Of a stretch of DNA of 64,000 nucleotides, positions 8,816 through 16,676 are shown piece by piece (the stretch's first letter is position 1; each line of letters starts with the position of its first letter). A model generated the notes under the pieces. That model ran no database searches. It was not told the origin of the DNA and was given only the letters and a program-made list of their open reading frames with translations. A program made the translations under genes and the position numbers. Source of the DNA: Burkholderia sp. TSV86 (GTDB taxonomy: Bacteria; Pseudomonadota; Gammaproteobacteria; Burkholderiales; Burkholderiaceae); contig NZ_LOWB01000021.1 of assembly GCF_001522865.1 (NCBI RefSeq), forward strand, positions 1-64,000. The letters run 5' to 3'.

Positions 8816-9529
8816 ATGCCTTTTCAATTACCCAAGCGTCGCCGTATTTACCTGATGCGTCACGGCGACGTCACCTATTTCGACGAACGCGGCCGGCCAT
8901 TCGATTCGGACAGCGTGCCGCTCAACGCACGCGGCCAGGCGCAGGCATCCGCCGCGGGGCGCGTGTTCGCCGAGCAGCGCGTGCAATTCGACCGCGTGAT
9001 CGCGAGCGGCCTGCCGCGCACGATGGAAACCGCGCGGCGCGTGCTCGCCGAAACCGGTCAGTCGATCGACATCGGCATCGAGCCTGCGTGGCGCGAAATC
9101 CGCGGCGGCCACCTCGCCGACATTGCCCCCGACGAGCAGGAAGCCGCGTTCCTCAGCGCACTCGACGGGATCGTCGCGGAGCACACCCGATTTCTCGGTG
9201 GAGAGACGATCGGTGAGTTGATCGACCGCGCGCTGCCACCGCTCGCCGCGCTGCGGGCGGACCCGTCGTGGAGCACCGCGCTGCTCGTGCTGCACGGCGG
9301 CGTGAATTGCGCGCTGCTGTCGCATGCCATCGTGCCCGGACACCGCTTCTTCCTCGGCACGTTGTCGCAGGACACCGGCTGCATCAATGCGCTGGACGTC
9401 GGCGAGCGCAAGCATGATTGGGTCGTGCGGCTCGTCAACTATTCGCCGCCCGACGCACTGCACCGCGACAGCCGCAACACGACGATGGAAGTGCTTTATC
9501 ACCAATTCGTACACGGCACGCGCGCGTAA
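8816..9529 (+). CDS. Histidine phosphatase superfamily protein
   Basis: A 237-residue phosphoglycerate-mutase-like phosphatase. The phosphohistidine motif is R15-H16-G17 (YLMRHGDV), and a second histidine is in LLVLHGGVN. SGLPRTMETAR supplies the usual arginine. The family hydrolyses phosphomonoesters through a phosphohistidine. It sits 52 bases before an APH-like kinase and next to acyl-CoA genes. Similar histidine-phosphatase plus kinase pairs accompany acyl-CoA dehydrogenases in other bacteria, as far as I recall, so a phosphorylated acyl-CoA intermediate is a possible substrate. Cofactor-type mutase activity is less likely. Confidence 0.8.
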   Translation: MPFQLPKRRRIYLMRHGDVTYFDERGRPFDSDSVPLNARGQAQASAAGRVFAEQRVQFDRVIASGLPRTMETARRVLAETGQSIDIGIEPAWREIRGGHLADIAPDEQEAAFLSALDGIVAEHTRFLGGETIGELIDRALPPLAALRADPSWSTALLVLHGGVNCALLSHAIVPGHRFFLGTLSQDTGCINALDVGERKHDWVVRLVNYSPPDALHRDSRNTTMEVLYHQFVHGTRA

Positions 9530-9581
9530 GCGCATCGGTTCGCCCTCATATTCACACCCGGATTTCGCCACGGAGACAACG

Positions 9582-10685
9582 ATGGCTTCGAACGAACAAA
9601 CTTCTGCTCAAAACGTTTATGCCGCCTTCGAAGGCACCCGCCCGGTCGACGGCGCGCAGCGCTTCGACGTGAATGCGCTGAGCGCGTGGCTCGCCGAGCA
9701 TATCGACGGCTTCGCCGGGCCGCTTTCCATCGAGCAATTCAAGGGCGGTCAGTCGAATCCGACGTTCAAGCTCGTCACACCGCAACGCAGCTACGTGCTG
9801 CGCGCGAAGCCCGCGCCGGCGGCAAAGCTCTTGCCGTCCGCACACGCGATCGAACGCGAATACCGCGTGATGGCCGCACTCGCCGCGACCGGCGTGCCCG
9901 TTGCACCGATGCTCGCGCTCTGCGACGACGAAAGCGTGATTGGCCGCGCGTTCTATGTGATGGCGTTTGTCGAAGGCCGCGTGCTGTGGGACCCGTCGCT
10001 GCCGAATCTGACGCCCGCCGAGCGCGCCCGCCATTACGACGAGATGAACCGGGTCATCGCCGCGCTGCACTCGATCGATCCGCATGCGATCGGCCTCGCT
10101 GATTACGGCAAGGCCGGCAACTATTTCGAGCGGCAGATCGCGCGCTGGAGCAAGCAATATCTCGCGTCGGAAACCGAGCCGATCGATGCGATGCGCAAGC
10201 TGATCGACTGGCTGCCGCAGCATCTGCCGCCCGAAACCGGGCATGGCGCGCGCGTGTCGATCGTGCACGGCGACTACCGGCTCGACAATCTGATCTTCGA
10301 GCCGCGCGAGCCGCGCGTGCTTGCGGTGCTCGACTGGGAACTGTCGACGCTCGGCGATCCGCTCGCCGATTTCGCGTATCACTGCATCGCGTGGCACGTT
10401 GAGCCGGGGCATTTCCGTGGAATCGCGGGGCTCGATCTGCCGTCGCTCGGCATTCCGGACGAAGCGCACTACGTCGCCCGCTACTGTGAGCGCACCGGCC
10501 TGAAGGTTCCGGACAACTGGAATTTCTATCTCGCGTACAACCTGTTCCGGATCGCGGCGATCCTGCAAGGCGTGATGAAACGCGCGGTAGACGGCACCGC
10601 ATCGAGCGCGCAGGCGCTCGATGCGGGCCGGCGCGCACGGCCGCTCGCCGAGATCGCATGGCGCTACGCGCAACAGGCGCATTGA
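9582..10685 (+). CDS. APH-like phosphotransferase (LvaA/ACAD10-11 kinase-domain family)
   Basis: A 367-residue kinase of the aminoglycoside-phosphotransferase fold. The glycine-rich loop is FKGGQSNPTFKL (about 53-64), the ATP lysine probably K76 (LRAKPAP), the catalytic loop IVHGDYRLDNLIF (H229-G-D231, N236) and the magnesium aspartate D251 (VLDWELSTLGDP). This is the long form that in vertebrates is fused to acyl-CoA dehydrogenases (ACAD10/11) and in Pseudomonas putida works as LvaA, phosphorylating 4-hydroxyacyl-CoA. Antibiotic resistance is unlikely. The ATG at 9582 has CGGAGAC upstream; the longer frame overlaps the phosphatase gene and is rejected. Two acyl-CoA dehydrogenases lie within 5 kb. 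Confidence 0.8.
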   Translation: MASNEQTSAQNVYAAFEGTRPVDGAQRFDVNALSAWLAEHIDGFAGPLSIEQFKGGQSNPTFKLVTPQRSYVLRAKPAPAAKLLPSAHAIEREYRVMAALAATGVPVAPMLALCDDESVIGRAFYVMAFVEGRVLWDPSLPNLTPAERARHYDEMNRVIAALHSIDPHAIGLADYGKAGNYFERQIARWSKQYLASETEPIDAMRKLIDWLPQHLPPETGHGARVSIVHGDYRLDNLIFEPREPRVLAVLDWELSTLGDPLADFAYHCIAWHVEPGHFRGIAGLDLPSLGIPDEAHYVARYCERTGLKVPDNWNFYLAYNLFRIAAILQGVMKRAVDGTASSAQALDAGRRARPLAEIAWRYAQQAH

Positions 10686-10839
10686 CGGCACGGCGGCAAG
10701 GCGCGCCAGCGGCGCGCGGGCGCGTTGCCGAACGCGTGCGCGCCGTCTGCGGCGCGCGTCGATCTATGCTCTAATTTCCTCGTCCGTGCCGCGGCGCTCC
10801 GCCAAGCCGCGACGACCGAACCGCAAACGAGGAGCGACG

Positions 10840-11535
10840 ATGATCGACGTTTATAGCTGGGCCACGCCGAACGGTCACAAAATCCACATCATGCTTGAGG
10901 AAACCGGGCTTGAATATCGCGCGCACCCGATCGATATCGGCGCGGGCGACCAGTTCAAGCCGGCGTTCCTGAACATCAGCCCGAACAATAAAATCCCCGC
11001 GATCGTCGATCATGACGGCCCCGGCGGCAAGCCGGTCTCGCTGTTCGAATCGGGCGCGATCCTGATCTACCTCGCCGAGAAGACCGGCAAGTTCCTGCCG
11101 TCCGAGCCCGTCGCGCGCTATGCAACGCTGCAATGGCTCATGTTTCAGATGGGCGGCATCGGCCCGATGCTCGGCCAAGCCCACCATTTCCGCCTCTACG
11201 CGCCCGAGCGGATCGACTACGCGGTCAACCGTTATACGAATGAAGCGAAGCGCCTGTATGGCGTGATGGACAAGCAGCTCGGCCAGTCCGCGTACCTCGC
11301 GGGCGACGGCTACACGATCGCCGACATCGCCGCCTACCCATGGACGCGTTCATGGCAAAACCAGGGCATCGCGCTCGAGGATTTTCCGAACGTGAAGCGC
11401 TGGCAGGACGCAATCGCCGCTCGCGGCGCGGTGCAGCGCGGCGTCGAAGTGCTGACGTCCGAACGCAAGCCGCTGCAGGACGACGCCCGCGCACGCGAAA
11501 TATTGTTTGGCGCGACGCAATACACGCGCCGCTGA
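10840..11535 (+). CDS. Glutathione S-transferase, YfcG/Ure2p-like
   Basis: A 231-residue GST of the YfcG/Ure2p-like nu class. The N-terminal domain starts IDVYSWATPNGHKIHIMLEE and includes NISPNNKIPAIVD and the SLFESGAILIYLAEKTG glutathione-binding segment. The C-terminal helical domain carries GDGYTIADIAAYPW. E. coli relatives act as disulphide-bond reductases with two bound glutathiones. GAGGAGCGACG precedes the ATG. It is the last gene of the plus-strand run and is convergent with the MaoC gene 75 bases away. The link to the acyl-CoA pathway is by position only. Confidence 0.87.
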   Translation: MIDVYSWATPNGHKIHIMLEETGLEYRAHPIDIGAGDQFKPAFLNISPNNKIPAIVDHDGPGGKPVSLFESGAILIYLAEKTGKFLPSEPVARYATLQWLMFQMGGIGPMLGQAHHFRLYAPERIDYAVNRYTNEAKRLYGVMDKQLGQSAYLAGDGYTIADIAAYPWTRSWQNQGIALEDFPNVKRWQDAIAARGAVQRGVEVLTSERKPLQDDARAREILFGATQYTRR

Positions 11536-11610
11536 GCACGCTGCCGGCGCTCTCCAGCGCCGTTCCGGCCGGCGAGATGCGAGCCGCCGCTGCAGCGCAG
11601 CCTTCGGCGA

Positions 11611-12108
11611 TCAGAAGAAGTGCAGCGTGACGAATTCCATCGCGCATGCCAGCTCCTGTTTCTCCGGATGCTCGATTTCGACCGATATCGACCATGTCAC
11701 GCGCACGCTGCCCTGCGTGCCGTCGGTCGTATCCTTCACCCCGAAGCGCGCCCGCACGCGCGAGCCGACCGGCACCGGCCGCACGAAGCGCACGCGATTG
11801 AGTCCGTAGTTCACGCTCATGCGCTCGGCGAAACGGATCGTGCGGGACATCAGCGCCGGAATCAGCGACAGCGTCAAGAAACCATGCGCGACCGGGCCGC
11901 CGAACGGCGACTCGCGCCGCGCACGCTCAGGATCGATGTGAATCCATTGGCGATCGTCGGTCGCCTCGGCAAAGCCATCGACGCGCGGCTGGTCAACAAC
12001 ACACCAATCACTGACGAACGGCGCCGCGCCGACGAGATCGCGCAGCGCCTGCGCCGACGCAATCGTCGGCAGCGCCGCTTGCTCTTCTTGCGTCACATCG
12101 GCCATCAT
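11611..12108 (-). CDS. MaoC-family (R)-hydratase, NodN-like
   Basis: A 165-residue single hot-dog MaoC protein. The hydratase signature is visible as ATDDRQWIHIDPERARRESPFGGPVAHGFLTLSL (about residues 48-81): the D-x4-H-D pair and the G-x2-AHG loop, both needed for hydration of 2-enoyl-CoA. The start overlaps the stop of the upstream MaoC gene (ATGATGG overlap), so the two are translationally coupled and may form a heteromer. Length fits the NodN-type MaoC group. It should act on the enoyl-CoA made by the upstream dehydrogenases. Confidence 0.83.
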   Translation of the reverse strand: MMADVTQEEQAALPTIASAQALRDLVGAAPFVSDWCVVDQPRVDGFAEATDDRQWIHIDPERARRESPFGGPVAHGFLTLSLIPALMSRTIRFAERMSVNYGLNRVRFVRPVPVGSRVRARFGVKDTTDGTQGSVRVTWSISVEIEHPEKQELACAMEFVTLHFF

Positions 12109-12563
12109 GCTTGCCCCTTCGGTTCGCGCAACCCGAACAGCACCTTCGAGCGCACCGTGATCACCGTCTCGCCGCGCTCGTTGACGCCTTCCCATTCGGT
12201 CGACACGATCCCGCGATCCGGGCGGCTCGCCGACACCCGCTTATCCAATATCTTGTTGTACATCGTGATCGTGTCGCCGACGCGCACCGGCTTTAGCCAG
12301 CGGATTTCGTCGATGCCGGGCGAGCCCATGCTCGTCGAGCCTTGCAGCACGTTGCGCACGAGCATTCCCATGAACACCGAGCAGGTGTGCCAGCCGCTCG
12401 CGACCAATCCGCCGAACATCGACGCCTTTGCCGCCGCCTCGTCGAGATGAAAAGGCTGCGGATCGTAGGCCTGCGCGAACGTCACGATCTCGTCGGCGGT
12501 AAACGTGTGCTTGCCGACTTCGGTCGCGCTGCCCACTATCAGATCTTCATAGCTGATGCCCAT
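12105..12563 (-). CDS. MaoC-family dehydratase
   Basis: A 152-residue hot-dog protein with TADEIVTFAQAYDPQPFHLDEAAA and GGLVASGWHT, the MaoC pattern. The catalytic Asp (D36-x4-H) is present, but the second motif reads GLVASGWHT instead of GPxAHG. It may therefore be a weak or structural subunit beside the downstream MaoC protein. The ATG at 12563 has GGAGACG upstream; a TTG one codon earlier is possible. It lies 37 bases after an acyl-CoA dehydrogenase and overlaps the next MaoC gene by four bases. Confidence 0.82.
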   Translation of the reverse strand: MGISYEDLIVGSATEVGKHTFTADEIVTFAQAYDPQPFHLDEAAAKASMFGGLVASGWHTCSVFMGMLVRNVLQGSTSMGSPGIDEIRWLKPVRVGDTITMYNKILDKRVSASRPDRGIVSTEWEGVNERGETVITVRSKVLFGLREPKGQA

Positions 12564-12600
12564 CAAACGTCTCCGTCAAAGTGAGTGATCCGCGCCGCGC

Positions 12601-13734
12601 TCAAGCAGCGTGCGGCGCCGTAAAATCCGGCAGCGAAGCAAAGCGTGCAACGTGATGATCGACGTCGCCGAGGGTCGTTTCGATGATTGACAGCCGCTTG
12701 AACCAATGCGCGGCCGCGACTTCATCAGTGACGCCCATGCCGCCGTGCAACTGCACGGCCTGCTGGCCGATGAAACGCGCCGCCTGCCCGAGCCGCGCCT
12801 TTGCCGCCGACACCGCGCGGCGGCGCTCGTTCGCGTCGCGGCTCGCATAGCGCACGGCGGCCAGGTAGGTGAGCGAGCGAGCCTGCTCGGCATGGATCAG
12901 CATGTCGACCATCCGATGCTGGAGCGCTTGAAAGCGCGCAATCGGTCCACCAAATTGTTCTCGCGTCTTCGTGTAATCGAGCGTCGCGTGATTGAGCGCA
13001 TCGAGCGCGCCGAGCGCCTCGGCGCATAGCAGCACAGTGCCGTAATCGGCAATCTGCTCCCATGCGGCCTCGCTGGGCGTGCCGCCCGCGAGCGCACGGG
13101 CCGGCGCGCTCGACAAACGGATCGTCGCCGCGCGCTGGCCGTCGATCGTCCGGTAATCGGTCACGTCGACGCCCGCCGCGCCGCGCTCGATCGCGAACAG
13201 GCCGAGCGCGCCGTCAGGCAGCCGCGCTGGCACGATCAGCACGTCCGCTTGCGCGCCGTGCGTCACCACGGATTTCACGCCGCTCAACGCGAACGCATCG
13301 CCGTGCGGCCGCGCGCTCGTTTCGATCGCGAACAGGTCGTAGCGCGCACGCGGTTCGTGAAATGCGACCGCGAGCTTCGCGTCGCCTTGCGCAACCCGTT
13401 CGAGCAGCGCGGCGTCCGCCGCGCCACCCGAGCCCGCGATGCGCAACGCCTCGATGCCGACCGCCGTCGCCCAATACGGCTCGACGACGAGCGCGCGCCC
13501 CAATTCCCGCATCGCGACCAGCATATAAACGGCATCGCCGCCGAAGCCGCCGTGCGCTTGCGGCACCGGCAGCGCGGTCAAGCCGAGTTCGGCGAGCGCA
13601 CGCCACTGGCCGGCGGATACGCCGGCCTCCGAGTGAATGATCGCGCGCCGTGCGTCGAAATCGTAGCGCTCGGTAAGATAACGGCGCAGTGCGTCGCCGA
13701 ATTGCTGCTGCTCTTCGCTGAAAGTGAAATTCAT
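12601..13734 (-). CDS. Acyl-CoA dehydrogenase (smaller, divergent subunit)
   Basis: A 377-residue acyl-CoA dehydrogenase fold: N-terminal helical domain (MNFTFSEEQQQFGDALRRYL), a shortened beta-domain and a C-terminal helical domain with REQFGGPIARFQALQHRMVDM and QAVQLHGGMGVTDE. The GGSxEIQ signature is absent; the equivalent reads IIETTLGDVDHH, with a Glu that could align with the MCAD catalytic base. FAD-binding residues in the middle domain look degraded. Such divergent members often pair with a canonical subunit as a heterotetramer, and here the canonical one is directly upstream. GGAGACAAGTG precedes the ATG at 13734. The longer frame is rejected. Confidence 0.82.
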   Translation of the reverse strand: MNFTFSEEQQQFGDALRRYLTERYDFDARRAIIHSEAGVSAGQWRALAELGLTALPVPQAHGGFGGDAVYMLVAMRELGRALVVEPYWATAVGIEALRIAGSGGAADAALLERVAQGDAKLAVAFHEPRARYDLFAIETSARPHGDAFALSGVKSVVTHGAQADVLIVPARLPDGALGLFAIERGAAGVDVTDYRTIDGQRAATIRLSSAPARALAGGTPSEAAWEQIADYGTVLLCAEALGALDALNHATLDYTKTREQFGGPIARFQALQHRMVDMLIHAEQARSLTYLAAVRYASRDANERRRAVSAAKARLGQAARFIGQQAVQLHGGMGVTDEVAAAHWFKRLSIIETTLGDVDHHVARFASLPDFTAPHAA

Positions 13735-13899
13735 CACTTGTCTCCTATGTCGGCCGGCATCAGCGCCTCTAGCACCTGGTCCCGCCGCATGCAACGCAGC
13801 CGACCGGATATTGGTCCGGCGCTGGCGCGTTCGCACCCGGTCTGGCCCGACGATGCAACGCCGCAGGCGTTCAGCGCCGGCGCCGCCCTCATCCCATGC

Positions 13900-15096
13900 T
13901 CACAATCCAAGCATCATCTGCGCGATGATGTTTTTCTGGATCTCGTTCGAGCCGCCGTAAATCGACGTCTTGCGATAGTTGAAGTAATACGCGGCGAGCG
14001 GCGCCGCGGCAGCGTCGTCGACGACGCTGCGCTCGCGCTCTCCGTCAAGAAACGGCACGTCGAACGGCGCGGCAAGCGGGCCGATCGCATCGACCATCAA
14101 CTCGGTCAGCCCCTGCTGGATCTCGGTGCCCTTGATCTTCAGCATCGACGCCTCCTGCCCCGGCCCGCGCCCGCTCGCTTCGCTGCTGACCACACGCAGC
14201 ACCGTCACCTCGAGCGCCATCAGTTCGATTTCGAGCGCGGCAATTCTTGCGGCAAACACCGGATCGTCGATCAACGGCCGGCCGTTCTTGCGCTCGCGTG
14301 ACGCGAGCTGCTTCAGGAATGCGAGTTCGCGTTTGGACGCGCCGACGCGCGCGATCCCGGTGCGCTCGTGCCCGAGCAGATACTTCGCGTAGGTCCAGCC
14401 GCGATTCTCGTCGCCGACGAGATTATCGAGTGGCACCTTCACGTCCTCGAAAAACACTTCATTGACCTCGTGATCCTCGTCGAGCGTGATGATCGGCCGC
14501 ACGGTGATGCCAGGCGTCTTCATGTCGATCAGCAGAAACGAGATCCCTTCCTGTTTCTTCGCGGCGGGATCGGTGCGCACGAGGCAGAACATCATATCCG
14601 CGTACTGGCCGAGCGTTGTCCAGGTTTTCTGGCCGTTGACGATGTAGTGATCGCCGTGACGCTCGGCGCGCGTGCGCAGCGACGCGAGATCCGAGCCCGA
14701 GCCGGGCTCCGAATAGCCCTGGCACCACCAATCGGTGCCGTCGAGGATGCGCGGCAGATAATGACGCTTCTGCGCTTCGCTGCCGTACTTCATCAGCACC
14801 GGCGCGACCATCGACACGCCGAACGGCAGCACGGGCGGCGCGCCGATCCGCGCGCACTCCTCTTCCCAGATATGACGCTCGATCGCATTCCAGCCCGGGC
14901 CGCCATATTCGACCGGCCACGCAGGCGCGGACCAGCCGCGCGCGCCGAGCAGCCGGTGCCAATTCGCGTAGTCTTCGCGATTCAAACGCTTGTGATCAAG
15001 AACTTTCGCTCGCAGCTCGCGAGGCAGATTCGCCTCGAGCCATGCGCGGATGTCGGCGCGGAACGCGTCGTCGGCGGGGGAATAATCGAAATCCAT
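13900..15096 (-). CDS. Acyl-CoA dehydrogenase (canonical subunit)
   Basis: A 398-residue FAD flavoenzyme that makes the 2,3-double bond of acyl-CoA. Landmarks are GYSEPGSGSDLASLRT (FAD/substrate loop, about 129-144), TWTTLGQYAD, LLGHERTGIARVG and the C-terminal YGGSNEIQKNIIA. The glutamate in GHERTG lies where isovaleryl- and long-chain-type enzymes keep their catalytic base. GGAGACACCGGC precedes the ATG at 15096. It heads the minus-strand dehydrogenase-MaoC run, 165 bases before the second dehydrogenase. Chain length and branching of the substrate cannot be read; long, branched or hydroxylated acyl-CoA are options. Confidence 0.87.
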   Translation of the reverse strand: MDFDYSPADDAFRADIRAWLEANLPRELRAKVLDHKRLNREDYANWHRLLGARGWSAPAWPVEYGGPGWNAIERHIWEEECARIGAPPVLPFGVSMVAPVLMKYGSEAQKRHYLPRILDGTDWWCQGYSEPGSGSDLASLRTRAERHGDHYIVNGQKTWTTLGQYADMMFCLVRTDPAAKKQEGISFLLIDMKTPGITVRPIITLDEDHEVNEVFFEDVKVPLDNLVGDENRGWTYAKYLLGHERTGIARVGASKRELAFLKQLASRERKNGRPLIDDPVFAARIAALEIELMALEVTVLRVVSSEASGRGPGQEASMLKIKGTEIQQGLTELMVDAIGPLAAPFDVPFLDGERERSVVDDAAAAPLAAYYFNYRKTSIYGGSNEIQKNIIAQMMLGL

Positions 15097-15163
15097 GCCG
15101 GTGTCTCCTCCAGGGCCTGGACCGCACCAGCGGCCGCCGAGGCCGCCCGGCAATCATGAACGA

Positions 15164-15586
15164 TTACTGGAGAGGTTCCTTCAGCGCGGCCGGAACCGGC
15201 AGCGGCAGCACATCGATGCCTTCTTCAACCAAGGCTTGCGCGTCCTCAGGCGTCGTCACGCCACGAATGCTGCGCGCGGGCGCTTCGTTGTAATGAATAC
15301 GCCGCGCTTCCTCGGCGAAGCGCTCGCCCACGTTCTCGGTCTTCGCCAGCACCTCCCGTAGCGCGCGCATCACCTGCGCCTGCAGCACGCGCGGATCAAC
15401 CGGCTGCTCGCGCGTCGCGCCTGACAAATTCAGGCGAGGCGCGGACGGCATGCGGCTGACCTCAGTCGCCCCGCAAACCGGACATTCGACCAGCTTGCGA
15501 GACAACTGCGCGTCGAACTCGTCGGCTGACGCAAACCAGCCTTCGAATCGATGGCCATGGGGGCACTGTAAGTCGAGAACCTTCAT
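15164..15586 (-). CDS. DUF1178 family protein (zinc-ribbon-like)
   Basis: A 140-residue conserved hypothetical of the DUF1178 family. The N terminus has a two-part metal-binding pattern, LQCPHGHRFEGWF and VECPVCGATEVSRMPSAP, with three cysteines and two histidines that could hold zinc. The rest is helical with an acidic C-terminal half. The function is unknown. A good promoter lies just upstream (15608-15635). It is downstream of the NUDIX gene but probably transcribed on its own. Confidence 0.85.
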   Translation of the reverse strand: MKVLDLQCPHGHRFEGWFASADEFDAQLSRKLVECPVCGATEVSRMPSAPRLNLSGATREQPVDPRVLQAQVMRALREVLAKTENVGERFAEEARRIHYNEAPARSIRGVTTPEDAQALVEEGIDVLPLPVPAALKEPLQ

Positions 15587-15607
15587 GCTGAATCAGGGCG
15601 TGGTGCC

Positions 15608-15635
15608 AGTGTAGCGCAAAAAGAAATTTTGTGAA
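15608..15635 (-). promoter_or_regulatory. Sigma-70 promoter for the DUF1178 gene
   Basis: On the minus strand TTCACA (15630-15635, 5 of 6 to TTGACA) and TACACT (15608-15613, 5 of 6 to TATAAT) are separated by 16 bases. The start of transcription would be about 15 bases upstream of the ATG at 15586. Confidence 0.6.
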
Positions 15636-15744
15636 CGATCGTGCTAAATTAGTTTGGTGAATGAGCGGCTCTCGCTATCACCACACTCACACCGATTGTA
15701 TCGTGGTCCAAAATCTCCCGCTTGGCCCGCCCGCGAGCACGGGC

Positions 15745-16335
15745 TTACGGCCGCACGACCTCGCCGAGCGGCCACGCGCCCGACAGCGCCTTTTCGAGCC
15801 ACATCGTCCCGATGATCGTCTTCACGTCGCTGATCCGTCCGGTGCGCACCCATTCGAGCAGATCCGGCAGCGTCGCCGTGAATGTCTCGAGGAATTCGCC
15901 GTCGTCGAGCTTGCGCTCGCCCGGCGTGAGGCCGCGCGCGAGATAAATGTCGATGAATTCGGTCGAATACGAAATGATCGGGTGGATACGCGTCAGAAAC
16001 ACGTATTCGCGCGCGGTGTAACCGGTTTCCTCGCGCAGTTCGCGGATCGCGCAGGCGAGCGCACCCTCGTTCGGATCGAGCTTGCCGGCCGGAAATTCGG
16101 TCATCACCTTGCCGATCGGATAACGATATTGGTTCTCCATCAGCACCCGGCCGTCGTCGAAGACCGGAATGACCATCACCGCACCGGGATGGGTCACGTA
16201 TTCGCGCGTCGCATGCTTGCCGTCGGGCAGACGCACCGTATCGCGCTTCACTTTCAGGAACGTACCGTCGTAGGCGGCTTGGCTCTCGATACAGGTTTCG
16301 AAGAGCGTGGCGTCGTGATTCGGCAAATCGGCCAT
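15745..16335 (-). CDS. NUDIX hydrolase, ADP-ribose-pyrophosphatase-like
   Basis: A 196-residue NUDIX enzyme. The Nudix box is complete: GKLDPNEGALACAIRELREETGYTA (about residues 92-116), giving G-x5-E-x7-R-E-x2-E-E-x-G. The upstream segment PGAVMVIPVFDDGRVLMENQYRY is typical of the ADP-ribose pyrophosphatase (NudF) group, which splits ADP-ribose into AMP and ribose-5-phosphate. The ATG at 16335 is chosen because the longer frame runs into the DUF2818 gene. It follows the DUF2818 gene by 35 bases and may be the last gene of the nuo transcript. Confidence 0.87.
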   Translation of the reverse strand: MADLPNHDATLFETCIESQAAYDGTFLKVKRDTVRLPDGKHATREYVTHPGAVMVIPVFDDGRVLMENQYRYPIGKVMTEFPAGKLDPNEGALACAIRELREETGYTAREYVFLTRIHPIISYSTEFIDIYLARGLTPGERKLDDGEFLETFTATLPDLLEWVRTGRISDVKTIIGTMWLEKALSGAWPLGEVVRP

Positions 16336-16370
16336 CGGCGGCTCCGGTTGGGGACGCGACGGCCAGTCCG

Positions 16371-16676
16371 TCAGCGCCGCTTGACTAGATATTGGAACGT
16401 GAAGCCGGGAAACGCGAACACGACAAAAAGACTGAACGTAATCGCATAGAACTGCCAGCCCTGTTCGAAACGGTTGCCGGCGCGCGATTCGAGCCAGAAG
16501 CCCAGCGCGCCGACCACGAAATACAGCACGATCAATTCGCCGATCCGGAGCCACGCGCTCTTTTTCGCCGCTGCCCCGCCATTGAGCGGCACGACGGCGA
16601 ACAGGCGTTGATTCAGGAACGGCAGGTTGGCGCCCGCGAGCGCCAACAACACGATGAACCAGCCCGCAGCCGACAT
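16371..16676 (-). CDS. DUF2818 family small membrane protein
   Basis: A 101-residue inner-membrane protein with about three transmembrane segments (GWFIVLLALAGANLPFL, IGELIVLYFVVGALGFWL, FYAITFSLFVVFAFPGF). Its start codon overlaps the nuoN stop (TAATG), so it is translationally coupled to complex I. In betaproteobacteria this family is commonly found at this position after nuoN. A role as an accessory or assembly factor of complex I is an inference from position only. Confidence 0.85.
   Translation of the reverse strand: MSAAGWFIVLLALAGANLPFLNQRLFAVVPLNGGAAAKKSAWLRIGELIVLYFVVGALGFWLESRAGNRFEQGWQFYAITFSLFVVFAFPGFTFQYLVKRR

Noticed and set aside
9582-10685. Aminoglycoside resistance kinase
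   Set aside because: The length, the G-x-DPLADF context and neighbours place it with acyl-CoA-linked kinases, not with resistance enzymes.
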